A stretch of DNA of 64,000 bases from Nitrospira sp. MA-1 (GCA_032139905.1 JAQJDB010000005.1:417001-481000), one strand, 5' to 3'; numbered from the stretch's first letter, positions 8,648 to 18,103 are shown. Numbers and translations: made by a program. Notes: generated from the letters alone by a model not told the origin.

Positions 8648-10432
8648 ATGGCATATGAACATCTTCTCGCGCTACGAGCGGAGCTGCTCCGTGAACAATT
8701 AACCGGTTTTGTGGTGCCCCATACGGATGAATATCAAAATGAATATCTGCCTCCATGTGCCGAGCGGCTTGCCTGGCTAACCGGATTTACCGGTTCGGCG
8801 GGGACGGCGATTGTCCTGCGGGATGAAGCCGCCATGTTTGTGGATGGCCGGTATACGCTTCAGGTGGCTAACCAGGTTGATGAGAAAAGCTTTTCGCTTC
8901 ACAATAGTGGAGACACTTTACCACATGAATGGTTAGCACTTCGGGTGACACCAACGGATCGAATCGGCTATGACCCCTGGCTTCATACTCCGCAGGATCT
9001 CGAACGGTTTCAGACAGCAACCGAACGAGTGGGTGCACATCTCGTCCCCTGTGTATCGAATCCTATTGATGCGGTCTGGCATGACCGGCCTCAACAACCC
9101 TCAGGTGTGATCAAGCCTCATCTGCTGGAGTTTTCCGGGCAAAGCTCCCAGGCAAAGCGTGAGATATTTGGCAGGAGGTTCTCGGAAGGCGGGATCGATG
9201 CGGCCATCATCACCGCGCCCGATTCCATTGCCTGGTTGTTGAACATTCGCGGCTCGGATGTGCCGCATACTCCGCTACCATTATGCCGGGCAATTCTTTA
9301 CACCACGGGGCGGGTCGCCCTATTTGTCGATCCGAAAAAAATCACACCGGGCTTGCAAGCGCATTTGGGTCCGGACATTTCCTTGGCATTGCCGGAAGAA
9401 TTTGAAGCCGCTTTACAACAGTTAGGAACCCATGGAAATCGAGTGCTGTGTGATCCGGCCAAGACCAATTCCTGGATTTTTACCACATTAACTCAGAGCG
9501 GGGCTGTTCTATTACAAAAAGATGATCCCTGTGTGCTGCCAAAGGCCTGTAAGAATCCTGTGGAAATTGCCGGGGCGTATGCCGCGCATCAGCGGGATGG
9601 AGTGGCCATGTGTCAATTTCTGGCGTGGCTGGCCCGGGAAGGATCCAAGGGACAGGTGACCGAGTTAGAAGCAGTGGACTATCTTGATGCCTGTCGTCGA
9701 AAGCAGGCGATGTGGGAGGATTGCAGCTTTCCGACCATTTCTGGTGCGGGGTCAAATGGTGCCATTGTGCATTATCACTCGACCCGGGAGACGAATCGGT
9801 GCCTGGAGCCCGGGACATTGTACTTGGTGGATTCCGGCGGGCAGTATTTGGACGGAACGACGGATATCACACGAACGCTCGCGATTGGACACCCTTCGGA
9901 CGAACATCGTGATCGTTATACTCGCGTGTTACAAGGCCATATTGCTCTGGCCACGGCTAGATTTCCTGAAGGCACTACAGGCAGTCAATTAGATGTGTTG
10001 GCACGTGCGCCCCTATGGGCAATGGGGTTGGATTACGATCATGGGACAGGCCACGGAGTTGGGAGTTTTTTAGGAGTCCATGAAGGCCCGCAACGGATCG
10101 GGAAAGCTGCCAATGCGGTTGCCCTGAAGCCGGGGATGATTGTGTCAAATGAGCCGGGCTATTACAAAACCGGGGCCTATGGGATTCGCCTGGAAAACCT
10201 CGTGACGGTGGTGAAAGATGAGTCCTCCCAGAACTCAACGCGGTCATTCCTTGGCTTTGATACGCTGACGATCGTACCATTTGAGCGGACCCTTATTGCC
10301 ACAGAGGTGTTATCGCTTAAGGAACGCCAATGGGTCGATACCTATCATGCCCGGGTGTGGGCGGATCTCCAATCCCTTGTGGATACCGATACGCGTGCTT
10401 GGTTGGAGCAGGCGACGCAACCGCTCAACTAG
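8648..10432 (+). CDS. Xaa-Pro aminopeptidase (M24B), long three-domain type
   Basis: This enzyme removes an N-terminal residue that precedes proline. The 594-residue length and two tandem creatinase-like N-terminal domains match the three-domain aminopeptidase P type rather than the 440-residue E. coli PepP. The catalytic domain shows the M24 dinuclear metal ligands: two Asp in VDSGGQYLDGTTDITRT, His in GTGHGVGSFLGVHEG, Glu in SNEPGYY and Glu in IRLENLV. ATG 8648 follows a GTG at 8645; either could be used. It is probably cytoplasmic, as no signal peptide is seen. Confidence 0.92.
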   Translation: MAYEHLLALRAELLREQLTGFVVPHTDEYQNEYLPPCAERLAWLTGFTGSAGTAIVLRDEAAMFVDGRYTLQVANQVDEKSFSLHNSGDTLPHEWLALRVTPTDRIGYDPWLHTPQDLERFQTATERVGAHLVPCVSNPIDAVWHDRPQQPSGVIKPHLLEFSGQSSQAKREIFGRRFSEGGIDAAIITAPDSIAWLLNIRGSDVPHTPLPLCRAILYTTGRVALFVDPKKITPGLQAHLGPDISLALPEEFEAALQQLGTHGNRVLCDPAKTNSWIFTTLTQSGAVLLQKDDPCVLPKACKNPVEIAGAYAAHQRDGVAMCQFLAWLAREGSKGQVTELEAVDYLDACRRKQAMWEDCSFPTISGAGSNGAIVHYHSTRETNRCLEPGTLYLVDSGGQYLDGTTDITRTLAIGHPSDEHRDRYTRVLQGHIALATARFPEGTTGSQLDVLARAPLWAMGLDYDHGTGHGVGSFLGVHEGPQRIGKAANAVALKPGMIVSNEPGYYKTGAYGIRLENLVTVVKDESSQNSTRSFLGFDTLTIVPFERTLIATEVLSLKERQWVDTYHARVWADLQSLVDTDTRAWLEQATQPLN

Positions 10433-10487
10433 TCCGTCTCTTCGCCCGAGACCATTCGAACTATAATCAAATCGGAGCTAACGATAC

Positions 10488-10799
10488 ATGACACCACAAA
10501 AAACGAATGAAGAAATCACTGAAGCCATTAAAACTCAAATGGGTAAAAATCCAGAGATTACGAATGTGATCGTGAAGGGCCATCTGCTTCAACTGCATGT
10601 GACCCAAGGGCTATTTCATCGCTTGTCGGCCGATCGCGAGCGAGGTCGGAAAATTGTCCTGGTCCTCATGGAACAGATGAAGCAACTGACCGGATTAACG
10701 GATGTTGCAGTGTGGGTCTATTCAGAGAACGAGAAAGTGATTGAGGGAACCGTCAAAGCCTTTGGCGGGGATAATGTGAATTTCCTGTTTGACTTGTAA
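10488..10799 (+). CDS. Hypothetical small cytoplasmic protein
   Basis: The protein has 103 residues, starts at ATG 10488 and lies 55 bases after the aminopeptidase gene, so it may be cotranscribed. I do not recognise a family. The sequence alternates predicted strands and helices (ITNVIVKGHLLQLHV, then a helix with RERGRKIVLVLMEQMKQL, then DVAVWVYSENEKVIEGTVKAF). This looks like a compact alpha/beta fold. No Cys, signal peptide or membrane segment is present. Confidence 0.65.
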   Translation: MTPQKTNEEITEAIKTQMGKNPEITNVIVKGHLLQLHVTQGLFHRLSADRERGRKIVLVLMEQMKQLTGLTDVAVWVYSENEKVIEGTVKAFGGDNVNFLFDL

Positions 10800-10834
10800 G
10801 TTTTACAAGAGAACTCCAGGGAAAGGGACGTGGC

Positions 10835-11038
10835 CTATTCTTGATAGGTGCCCTTCGGCCAGGAGTCCAGACTAGGAGGAAGTCCGGTTTTCCAAGATCC
10901 CACACGTTTCCCACCGAGACCAATTTGACAGGACCACACTCCGTTCGGCGTATGGTTAATCCGCCATCGTCCTCCATCGGCACTGATCCACATCCAGACC
11001 GGGGAACGTCGAACGGGCCGTTTAGATTCGGATGGCAC
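10835..11038 (-). CDS. Small hypothetical protein (67 aa)
   Basis: A GTG start at 11038 is preceded at five bases by a perfect AAGGAGG ribosome site on the minus strand, which makes translation likely. The product is basic and Trp-rich (VWMWISADGGRWRIN, then GVWSCQIGLGGKRVGSWKTG, then PKGTYQE). It looks like a small beta-rich domain of the kind that might bind nucleic acid or an arm-type site, but I cannot name a family. It is convergent with the gene at 10488. Confidence 0.6.
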   Translation of the reverse strand: MPSESKRPVRRSPVWMWISADGGRWRINHTPNGVWSCQIGLGGKRVGSWKTGLPPSLDSWPKGTYQE

Positions 11039-11164
11039 TTAAACCTCCTTGTCGGCGTGCTGAATGGGACTTTTGTGGGAGTTGAAGTCAATATTACCGA
11101 GAGTATTGTGATCGATTGCTATGAGGCTTGACAAGTTCCTTGCCGGATATGTCATGGTGTGCCC

Positions 11165-12394
11165 ATGAAAAATTCAGATTATCCCTCATCAGCTATTGTG
11201 CCGGAATTATCCACAGGCTTGGTGGGGCAGTACGAAGCGGATGTTCTGTGTCTGTCCGTATATGGGAAGACCGTGATCCTAATTGGCACGGCGCATGTGT
11301 CACAAGAATCAGTGGATTTAGTCAAACTCGTCATTGAACAGGAGCATCCTGATCGTGTCTGTGTAGAATTGGATACGAAGCGTTTTGAAGCCATCTCACA
11401 TCCCAACCGGTGGGAATCGTTAGACCTCAAAGAAATCATCCGCAAGCAGCAGCTCAGTACGCTGATGGTCAATCTTATTCTGTCTTCCTTTCAAAAGCGG
11501 CTGGGCGATAAATTGGGCGTTATTCCAGGCACGGAAATGCTGGAGGCCATTCGTATGGCCGACAAACATGGCATTCCCGTGACCCTTGCTGACCGGGACG
11601 TGCGGGTGACGATGCGTCGGGCCTGGCGCAATACCCCAATGTGGCGAAAAAGTCTCTTAATGTCCTCCCTCATGCTGAGCATCTTCGACACCACTGAAGT
11701 CTCCGAAGAGGAGATTCGGAATCTCAAAAAGCAGGATGTGCTTTCAGAAATGATGAAGGATTTAGGAAAAGAAGTGCCGACGCTCAAAACGGTGCTCATT
11801 GACGAGCGGGATCATTATTTGGCCAAAAAAATTGTCGATGCGCCTGGGACCCGGATTGTTGCCGTGGTTGGCGCGGGGCATGTGGAAGGGATTTGCCGAA
11901 CATTGAACGAACGGGAGACGGTGGTCTTGGAGAAGCTGGAAAGTATTCCGCCCGTCTCTCCTGTGTGGAAAGCCGTGGGTTGGAGTATCCCTGTGTTGAT
12001 TGTGGGGTCAATTGCCTGGATTGGATGGGAAAAAGGTTTAAGTGCTGCCGGAGACAATTTATTGTTTTGGATTTTGGCTAATGGTATTCCCAGCGGGATT
12101 GGCGGGTTGTTAGCTATGGCTCATCCGCTCACCATTGTGGCCGCATTTTTCTCGGCACCGTTTACCAGCCTCACCCCGGTTATTGGAGTCGGGTATGTGA
12201 CGGCGTTTGTCCAGGCTTATTTGCAACCGCCATTGGTGCGGGAGTTTCAAACCGTAGCAGAGGATATCGCCATTCCACGCAAATGGTGGAAGAGTCGACT
12301 CCTGCGTGTGTTCTTAGCGTTTCTCCTGCCCACGATTGGAAGTCTCATCGGCACCTGGGTGGGAGGCACGCGTATTGTCTCTAATTTGTTTTGA
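11165..12394 (+). CDS. TraB/PrgY-family membrane protein
   Basis: The 409-residue protein has the TraB-domain signature: GTAHVSQESV near the start, the glutamate in CVELDTKRFEAI, and later VGAGHVEGI. The C-terminus carries about four membrane segments (residues 275-400). TraB/PrgY proteins include an enterococcal pheromone shut-down factor and belong to the EreA/ChaN-like (Tiki) fold, thought to include metal-dependent peptidases. The bacterial role is otherwise unknown. ATG 11165 is preferred over GTG 11159. Confidence 0.85.
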   Translation: MKNSDYPSSAIVPELSTGLVGQYEADVLCLSVYGKTVILIGTAHVSQESVDLVKLVIEQEHPDRVCVELDTKRFEAISHPNRWESLDLKEIIRKQQLSTLMVNLILSSFQKRLGDKLGVIPGTEMLEAIRMADKHGIPVTLADRDVRVTMRRAWRNTPMWRKSLLMSSLMLSIFDTTEVSEEEIRNLKKQDVLSEMMKDLGKEVPTLKTVLIDERDHYLAKKIVDAPGTRIVAVVGAGHVEGICRTLNERETVVLEKLESIPPVSPVWKAVGWSIPVLIVGSIAWIGWEKGLSAAGDNLLFWILANGIPSGIGGLLAMAHPLTIVAAFFSAPFTSLTPVIGVGYVTAFVQAYLQPPLVREFQTVAEDIAIPRKWWKSRLLRVFLAFLLPTIGSLIGTWVGGTRIVSNLF

Positions 12395-12426
12395 TCAGGA
12401 GCAAATTCAAGCCAAGCACAGAGAGG

Positions 12427-12633
12427 CTAGGACTGGGGCGCGGCGACTTTAGACGTGTGCTGGAAAATACATTTCGGGCAGGTATAGTGAATAAAGCGAC
12501 CATCGCCAACGAGACGTTTCAGCATAGACGTTTGGCACCAGGTGCAGAGACGGTCAGGCAGATCTGATGTAGAAGGCGTCAAGGGAGGTATGGAATCCGT
12601 GTCGGTCATAATAGGGGTCATTCTCAAAAACAT
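12427..12633 (-). CDS. Small CxxC zinc-ribbon-like protein
   Basis: The 68-residue frame contains two Cys pairs, CTWC and CPKC, about 28 residues apart and separated by a basic segment (LKRLVGDGRFIHYTC). That spacing fits a zinc ribbon. The N-terminal 30 residues are Pro/Ser/Thr-rich. No clear ribosome site is visible; an internal ATG (MTPIMTD) may be the real start. It is divergent from the SIMPL gene. Confidence 0.55.
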   Translation of the reverse strand: MFLRMTPIMTDTDSIPPLTPSTSDLPDRLCTWCQTSMLKRLVGDGRFIHYTCPKCIFQHTSKVAAPQS

Positions 12634-12648
12634 ACAGGGGGTTTGTCA

Positions 12649-13407
12649 ATGTTTAGGGCTATGAATGCCACAAAAATATTGAATGGTATGGTGCTGGGGA
12701 TTGTGCTCTTGCTCCCGGTATCCGGGTGGTCCGAAACGAATGAAGAGGATCTTCCACGATTAACCGTTTCCGCAGAGGGAACGATCAATGTGCCTCCCGA
12801 TAAAGCGGTATTAAGTTTTGCGGTTGAAACAGTCGGGGAAAAGTTGTCCGATGTTCAACAAGAAAACCAGGAACGCGTGGCGAAGGTCTTGGAGGAATGC
12901 CGACGGTTAAATATTCCCTCTGAGTTCATTCAAACCACCTCCCTGAATGTGATTCCTGAATATCCGCCACCTCCGCGGCGTCAAGCGGATGGAACCTTAG
13001 AGAACAATGTACCCCGGATCATTGGCTATCGTGTCGTTCACCAGGTCAATGTAGAAGTCCGTAATCTGGAGATTGTGGGGAAAATCGTTGACCGAGTTTT
13101 ACACGTGGGGGCCAACAAATTTTCAGGCATCGCCTGGGGTTTGCAAAATGAACAACCCACAAAGCTTGAGGTCTTGAAACAGGCTTCTGCCAAAGCCCAA
13201 GCCAAGGCTGAAGCGTTGGCTCAGGCTTTGAATCTCAAGTTGGTTCGTATGATCAATGTTTCGGAAGGTGGAAATTCTCCCTCCCCTCCTGAGGGTCGAT
13301 ATCGCATGGCGATGGCCATGGATAGCGGCGGAGATGCCTCAGTGTCGGCAGGAGAAATCTCCATACGTGGTTCCGTCCTCTTGGTGTATGAAATCAGCCA
13401 GAAGTAA
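12649..13407 (+). CDS. SIMPL-domain (DUF541) periplasmic protein
   Basis: The 252-residue protein starts at ATG 12649, seven bases after GGGGG. A signal peptide ends near SGWSE. The remainder is a SIMPL/DUF541 domain: RLTVSAEGTINVPPDKAVLSF, then the repeated Asn/Gln helix (LSDVQQENQERVAKVLE), YRVVHQVNVEVRNLE and GANKFSGIAWGLQN. A C-terminal helix is rich in Ala and Lys (ASAKAQAKAEALAQAL). Family members include mouse SIMPL and Brucella BP26, which forms channel-like oligomers. They are exported and of unclear function. Confidence 0.88.
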   Translation: MFRAMNATKILNGMVLGIVLLLPVSGWSETNEEDLPRLTVSAEGTINVPPDKAVLSFAVETVGEKLSDVQQENQERVAKVLEECRRLNIPSEFIQTTSLNVIPEYPPPPRRQADGTLENNVPRIIGYRVVHQVNVEVRNLEIVGKIVDRVLHVGANKFSGIAWGLQNEQPTKLEVLKQASAKAQAKAEALAQALNLKLVRMINVSEGGNSPSPPEGRYRMAMAMDSGGDASVSAGEISIRGSVLLVYEISQK

Positions 13408-13451
13408 TCAATCATTTTTTTATCAGTCTTGTATCCCCCGTCCTTGTCCTC

Positions 13452-14396
13452 ATGAGCATTCCCTTCATGAACAATGAAAAGCCAGAAACTGAGGCAGAAA
13501 CTGAAAAAGCCGGAACGGATCTTGGGGTTCCGGCACTGGTGGTGTCCGGCTTCCTGGGGGCGGGTAAGACGACTCTTGTCAAACATTTGATTGCCGATGC
13601 TCAACGACAGGGTCTGAAGTTGGCTGTGATCTCCAATGAATTTGGTGAATTAGGCATTGATCGAGCCCTGCTTCAAGAAGAAGGCGGTCCGGGATATGTG
13701 GAGCTTGAAGGCGGGTGTGTGTGTTGCCAGCTTTCCGGTGAGTTGCTCAACAACCTGCAGAATCTGTGGGAAACCATTCATCCGGATCGGGTCGTCGTGG
13801 AAACATCCGGTGTAGCATTACCCTTCGAAACGCTTCTGACGTTTTGGCGCGAGCCCGTCACTGAGTGGGTAGGGGAAAGTTTAGCCGTGGTGGTGGTCAA
13901 TGCCGAACAAGTGGCCCAAGGTCGGGATTTGGAAGGCACGTTTGAGCAACAGGTATCTTCGGCAGATTTGTTGGTCATCAATAAAGTCGATTTAGTTCCA
14001 TCAGATTCCTTCGGTCGTTTGGAAGATCTTCTCCATGATATGGCCCCTGGCGCTCCAGTAATTCGAAGCATTCAGGGTGAAATCGATACGACGATTGTTT
14101 TTCCTTCCATCCCTACGGCAAAGATTTCATCCAACGCTCAACGAAAGCCCGAACTCCTTCCTCACACCCATGAGGAATTTGAGGCGGAGGAACTCTCCTT
14201 TCCCGACAACATCACGCCCGAACAGCTCCTTAAACACCTTCAACCACTCAACACTCTTCGCATAAAAGGCATCGTGAACACGTCAGAAGGGCCGACGCTT
14301 GTCCAAGGCGTTGGTCCCCGGATTGATCTCAGTGCCCCTCCCTCACAATTTCCTCAAGAAATGCTTGGCCGTCTGGTCGTTATCCGGAGAAAATAG
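13452..14396 (+). CDS. CobW/COG0523-family G3E GTPase (metallochaperone-like)
   Basis: The 314-residue protein has Walker A GFLGAGKTT, the metal-binding motif GGCVCCQ, the switch motif ETSG and the guanine-specificity motif INKVDL. These identify a G3E GTPase of the CobW/YjiA/ZigA group, which handle zinc, cobalt or other metals for target enzymes. A His/Glu-rich stretch lies near residue 235 (LPHTHEEFEAEEL), and the C-terminal CobW_C domain is short. No cobalamin or nitrile hydratase gene is adjacent, so the metal and client are unknown. Confidence 0.85.
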   Translation: MSIPFMNNEKPETEAETEKAGTDLGVPALVVSGFLGAGKTTLVKHLIADAQRQGLKLAVISNEFGELGIDRALLQEEGGPGYVELEGGCVCCQLSGELLNNLQNLWETIHPDRVVVETSGVALPFETLLTFWREPVTEWVGESLAVVVVNAEQVAQGRDLEGTFEQQVSSADLLVINKVDLVPSDSFGRLEDLLHDMAPGAPVIRSIQGEIDTTIVFPSIPTAKISSNAQRKPELLPHTHEEFEAEELSFPDNITPEQLLKHLQPLNTLRIKGIVNTSEGPTLVQGVGPRIDLSAPPSQFPQEMLGRLVVIRRK

Positions 14397-14750
14397 AGAC
14401 TTCGGCCTTGCTAATCTCTCCACGGATCGGGTTCTCATTCATGCAGGACTTGTGGAAATCATCAACTTTTATGGTCGACTACCTCAAAAACACACATGGT
14501 GTTGTCTTGACACCCTTCTGTTTAGGGTATAGCGTGAGTGTATGACGTATGAATCTACGTTGACTCTCCTATCCCTCGCGCTTCAGCATTCCTTCCTGCG
14601 CGTCTGATTCCTCTGTCTCCGCAAGCCTACGCCTATACTCTTCTCACCAATCGGTGCCATCCAACGGTTTCGATTGTAACGCTGGTCGTCAGATCAGGTT
14701 CCGGGAGAGTTCATTCCTGACCCTGCGGTCTCAGGAAAGAGGTGAACATC
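14397..14750. other. Intergenic region, no gene recognised
   Basis: About 350 bases without a frame that has codon structure or a ribosome site. It probably holds the promoter of the tiny membrane protein at 14751. Confidence 0.4.
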
Positions 14751-14846
14751 ATGTATCCATTAGAAGCTCTTTTAGGCCTCATGTTTGTCTTTTGGGGTGC
14801 GGCCATTTATGCGTCCTTCATCGAGAGGCCAACACCTGCTGTGTAG
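14751..14846 (+). CDS. 31-residue membrane peptide
   Basis: ATG 14751 is preceded by AAAGAGGTG at a good distance. The product is one hydrophobic helix (LEALLGLMFVFWGAAIYASF) followed by a short polar tail ending TPAV. A perfect hairpin terminator lies 60 bases downstream. This makes a stand-alone small-protein gene plausible. No family is known to me. Confidence 0.55.
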   Translation: MYPLEALLGLMFVFWGAAIYASFIERPTPAV

Positions 14847-14906
14847 GGACCTGCCATCGCGGGAGTAAGCAACCTTACTTTCTAGGCAGGTTGTCAATCT
14901 TGTTTG

Positions 14907-14947
14907 CCACGTCACATGGAACCATGTGACGTGGTGGGCACTTTTTT
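14907..14947 (+). terminator. Rho-independent terminator
   Basis: CCACGTCACATGG (14907-14919) pairs perfectly with CCATGTGACGTGG (14922-14934), followed by TTTTTT at 14942-14947. It ends the 14751 transcript. Confidence 0.8.
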
Positions 14948-14976
14948 ACCTTTTTTTTAAGAAGGAAAGAATAACC

Positions 14977-15273
14977 ATGAAACACACTCTATTGATGAAA
15001 CGCACCATTCTTATTGCCTCCATGGCACTCATCCCTTTGATTCTGACGGGACTGACTTTAGCCGCCCCACAAGTAACAGAACCGATGTCTTCTGCCGAGG
15101 CACAGGCTCAAGGTCTCACGCAAATTGCGGTTGGAAGTGCCCAGGACACATTAAAAGCCTGTCTGGGAAGAATTCCCCAGGATGCCAGTAGCGGGCAACT
15201 GATGTTGGCGAAAGAAAGCTGCCAACAAGTTGAGACTGTCCGGACAATTAATCAGCAGTCACTGACTTTCTGA
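14977..15273 (+). CDS. Small exported protein
   Basis: The protein has 98 residues. ATG 14977 is preceded by AAGGAAAG. A clear signal peptide (basic start, hydrophobic core, cleavage near LAAPQ) precedes about 65 mature residues with two cysteines (KACLGRIP and KESCQQVE), which could form a disulfide. It resembles small helical periplasmic proteins of unknown function. It lies directly after a strong terminator and so has its own promoter. Confidence 0.65.
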   Translation: MKHTLLMKRTILIASMALIPLILTGLTLAAPQVTEPMSSAEAQAQGLTQIAVGSAQDTLKACLGRIPQDASSGQLMLAKESCQQVETVRTINQQSLTF

Positions 15274-15493
15274 GGACCAATCCGGGTGCCCCTGCTTGTT
15301 GTTGCCCCGGGAGTCTTCCTGATGAATCTCACGACTGGCTCGGAGCAGTGAAGTTGAATCCCTGTCGCTGTTGAGTATGGCTCTTTCGCCTCACCGTTTC
15401 CCTCGGAAGGGAAGGGTGAGGTGAGGGCGTCCAACAGAAAATCCCCCCGCCTCATATCTACACTTTTCTGAGAATTTTAAATGGAGGTGAAAC

Positions 15494-15664
15494 ATGGAAC
15501 TGGTCATGTCGGTCTTTGTCGGGATCGTCATGGGTTTGGTCGGCCTGGCGTTGATTCCAGTATTAGTGGTCGGAACCTGGTGGGTGATCATGACTGTCAT
15601 CTTTGGGTTGTCTGACGGGATCATATGGCTTCTTGATCGTAAATGGCGGGCTTCCGCACCGTGA
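15494..15664 (+). CDS. 56-residue small membrane protein
   Basis: ATG 15494 lies four bases after GGAGGTG, a near-ideal ribosome site. The product is mostly two hydrophobic stretches (MSVFVGIVMGLVGLALIPVL and VGTWWVIMTVIFGL) with a basic tail (LDRKWRASAP). It lies 67 bases before the sensor kinase gene and in the same direction, so the two may be cotranscribed. No family recognised. Confidence 0.6.
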   Translation: MELVMSVFVGIVMGLVGLALIPVLVVGTWWVIMTVIFGLSDGIIWLLDRKWRASAP

Positions 15665-15731
15665 AAGGTATTTTAAAGCAGTTGACCATTTTTTTATATG
15701 AAATTTCATCAAGAATCCTCGAAAGTAATGA

Positions 15732-17876
15732 ATGAAAGATACTCAAGTGAAAGAAAACAAAATTAGCGCAACCCTCTCCCATTCGTTAAAGGGCAGAGCT
15801 TCCGGAAATCCATCAATGAAATTGACTCAAAAGTTGACGGCCAGTGAAGAGCGATTTCAATCTGTTGTACAGACCGCCACGGATGCCATTATTTTGTGGG
15901 ATGAGCACGGAACCATCCTGTGTTGGAATAAGGGTGCCCACACTCTGTTTGGTTATGCAGCCGAGGAAATTGTAGGCAAGTCCCTTATCCTGATCATGCC
16001 TGCCCGGTACCATGAAGCTCATCACTATGGGATGGAGCGTGTGGGAATTGAAGGAGAGGGTCAGACCATCGTGAAGACTGTGGAATTGCATGGATTGAGA
16101 AAGAACGGGGAGGAATTTCCTATTGAGATGGCTCCTTCAAAATCCATCCTACGCGAGGAGATATTTTATTGCGGCATTATCCGCGACATCTCGGATCGGA
16201 AACAGGCGGAGAGGGTGCTGGAGGAACGGAACCGTCTATTGGCCTTTGAGGTGGAGGTGGGGCAGGTCCTGAACTGTGACCAAACACTGAGCGTCCGCCT
16301 GCAGGGTTGCGCGGATTCGTTCATAAGTCATCTGGATGCTGCGTGGGCCGGCTTCTGGACCATGCATTCTTTGGAGGAAGGATTGGAGCTGCAGGCTAGT
16401 GCCGGTCTTTCCACTCGGTTCACCCGTTGGAACGATTCAGTGCCGTTTGGCCATTCTCAAATCGGTCAAATTGCGTTTGAAAAACGACCACATTTAACCA
16501 ATGCAATTTTTAGGGATCCTGGTGTTCCAGAACAGGCCAGGGCCATACAAGAGGGACTAATGGCCTTTGCTGGGTACCCGTTGCTGGTCAATCAGGAAGT
16601 GGTGGGGGTCATGGCGGTATTTTCCCGGCATTTCCTGACTAGTTTTACGTGGCACAGTCTTGGGTTAGTGGCTGACCGTATCGCCACAGCCATTGAACGT
16701 GAAAGAGTCATGGAAGCGCATCAGGATCTCGCAAGGCACTATGCACGAATCCTCGCCGCTTCGGGAGAGGGGATCTATGAATTGGATAGAGAAGGCAAAA
16801 CCACTTTTGTGAATCCGGCCGGGGCTCTTATGCTGGGATACACGGTCGAGGAATTAATTGGCGAGCCGATGCACGAGCTGATACATCATACGAAACCCGC
16901 TGGGTCACGCTATCCCAGAGAAGCCTGTCCTATTTATGCCGCGCTTAAGGAGGGAAGGGTTTATCATGATGATACAGAGGGGCTCTGGCGCAAAAATGGG
17001 ACCTCTTTCCCCGTTGATTACTACATTTCGCCGATCCGGGAAAATGGAATTTTGATTGGGGCTGTAGTGACGTTCAAAGATATCAGCGAGCGGGTACGAA
17101 TGACTGCAAAATTAGTGGAAGAGACAAAACTCGCTGGGGTGACGGTGATGCTTGGGGATATTGCCCACGATATTAAGAATATGCTCATGCCGGTGCTGAA
17201 TGGCGCCAAATTGTTAGACGACGATCTTCAAGAATTATTTGCGAAGTTGCCTGACGTTACTCCAAAGGAATTGTCGGCCTCAAGGAAATTTTCCAGGGAG
17301 GCGGTCGACATGATCGTGAAGAATGCCCGTCGGATTCAAGGTCGCATGCGGGAGATTGCCGATACGGTCAAAGGTATATCCAGCCCGCTACGGTTTGCCC
17401 CATGCCAGATAGCAGAAGTGGTCGAAGGTGTCTTTGGCATCCTTCGGTTCTATGCCACCGAGATGAGGGTTTCCCTGCACACGCAAGGTCTTGACGTCCT
17501 TCCGCCCATTAAGGCGGATGAGAACCGTTTGTTCAACGCCCTCTACAATCTGGTCAATAATGCAATTCCGGAAACCCCTGCCGGTGGATCAGTCACCATT
17601 GGTGGGTCAGTAGGGTTAGATGGAAGAACGGTGGTGTTAACGGTCGCAGATACGGGTGGGGGAATGCCCCCTGAAATCCGTGACAAATTATTTACTAAAG
17701 AAGCGATTAGCGGTAAAGCCGGGGGAACCGGATTGGGGACTAAGATAGTCAAGGATGTGGTTGATGCTCATTCAGGAACGGTCAGCGTACATAGTGAACC
17801 ACGGAAAGGCACCATCTTCACCATCCAATTGCCAATTACTCCACAGATTTCGAAAACAGAAGGAATTCCTTCCTAG
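15732..17876 (+). CDS. PAS-GAF-PAS sensor histidine kinase, HDIKNMLMP type
   Basis: The 714-residue soluble sensor has a PAS domain (about 35-155, ending GIIRDISDRKQAE), a GAF domain (about 165-330), a second PAS (about 335-455) and a kinase core. The H-box is GDIAHDIKNMLMP with acceptor His479. The ATP-binding domain has N-box NALYNLVNNAI, G1 VADTGGGMP and G2 GTGLGTKIVKDVVDAHSG. The linker EIADTVKGISSP..FAPC is also found in the two kinases at 43716 and 47643, so the three form one subfamily. There is no receiver domain or adjacent response regulator, making it an orphan kinase. Confidence 0.9.
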   Translation: MKDTQVKENKISATLSHSLKGRASGNPSMKLTQKLTASEERFQSVVQTATDAIILWDEHGTILCWNKGAHTLFGYAAEEIVGKSLILIMPARYHEAHHYGMERVGIEGEGQTIVKTVELHGLRKNGEEFPIEMAPSKSILREEIFYCGIIRDISDRKQAERVLEERNRLLAFEVEVGQVLNCDQTLSVRLQGCADSFISHLDAAWAGFWTMHSLEEGLELQASAGLSTRFTRWNDSVPFGHSQIGQIAFEKRPHLTNAIFRDPGVPEQARAIQEGLMAFAGYPLLVNQEVVGVMAVFSRHFLTSFTWHSLGLVADRIATAIERERVMEAHQDLARHYARILAASGEGIYELDREGKTTFVNPAGALMLGYTVEELIGEPMHELIHHTKPAGSRYPREACPIYAALKEGRVYHDDTEGLWRKNGTSFPVDYYISPIRENGILIGAVVTFKDISERVRMTAKLVEETKLAGVTVMLGDIAHDIKNMLMPVLNGAKLLDDDLQELFAKLPDVTPKELSASRKFSREAVDMIVKNARRIQGRMREIADTVKGISSPLRFAPCQIAEVVEGVFGILRFYATEMRVSLHTQGLDVLPPIKADENRLFNALYNLVNNAIPETPAGGSVTIGGSVGLDGRTVVLTVADTGGGMPPEIRDKLFTKEAISGKAGGTGLGTKIVKDVVDAHSGTVSVHSEPRKGTIFTIQLPITPQISKTEGIPS

Positions 17877-18103
17877 CGGGATTCTTGAATCAGGAGAACG
17901 GTCGTTCAAACGTGAGCTTGGTCCATTATTATACTTATCTGCGAATCTGTACCTTTCGCATGCAAAAGTGACAACCGTCTTGCTGAACAAGACCATTTCG
18001 AATGCTTACCGACTTGCATCGATACGTCCAATAATGTCATGGACAAAACTCCGTAAATTATTCGTTCCAAAGGAATAAAATTAAAATGGCTTGGAGCTAT
18101 TTT

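Noticed and set aside
15392-15424. CCTCACC...GGTGAGG hairpin between small genes
   Set aside because: No T-run, and imperfect inner stem; not strong enough to call a terminator.
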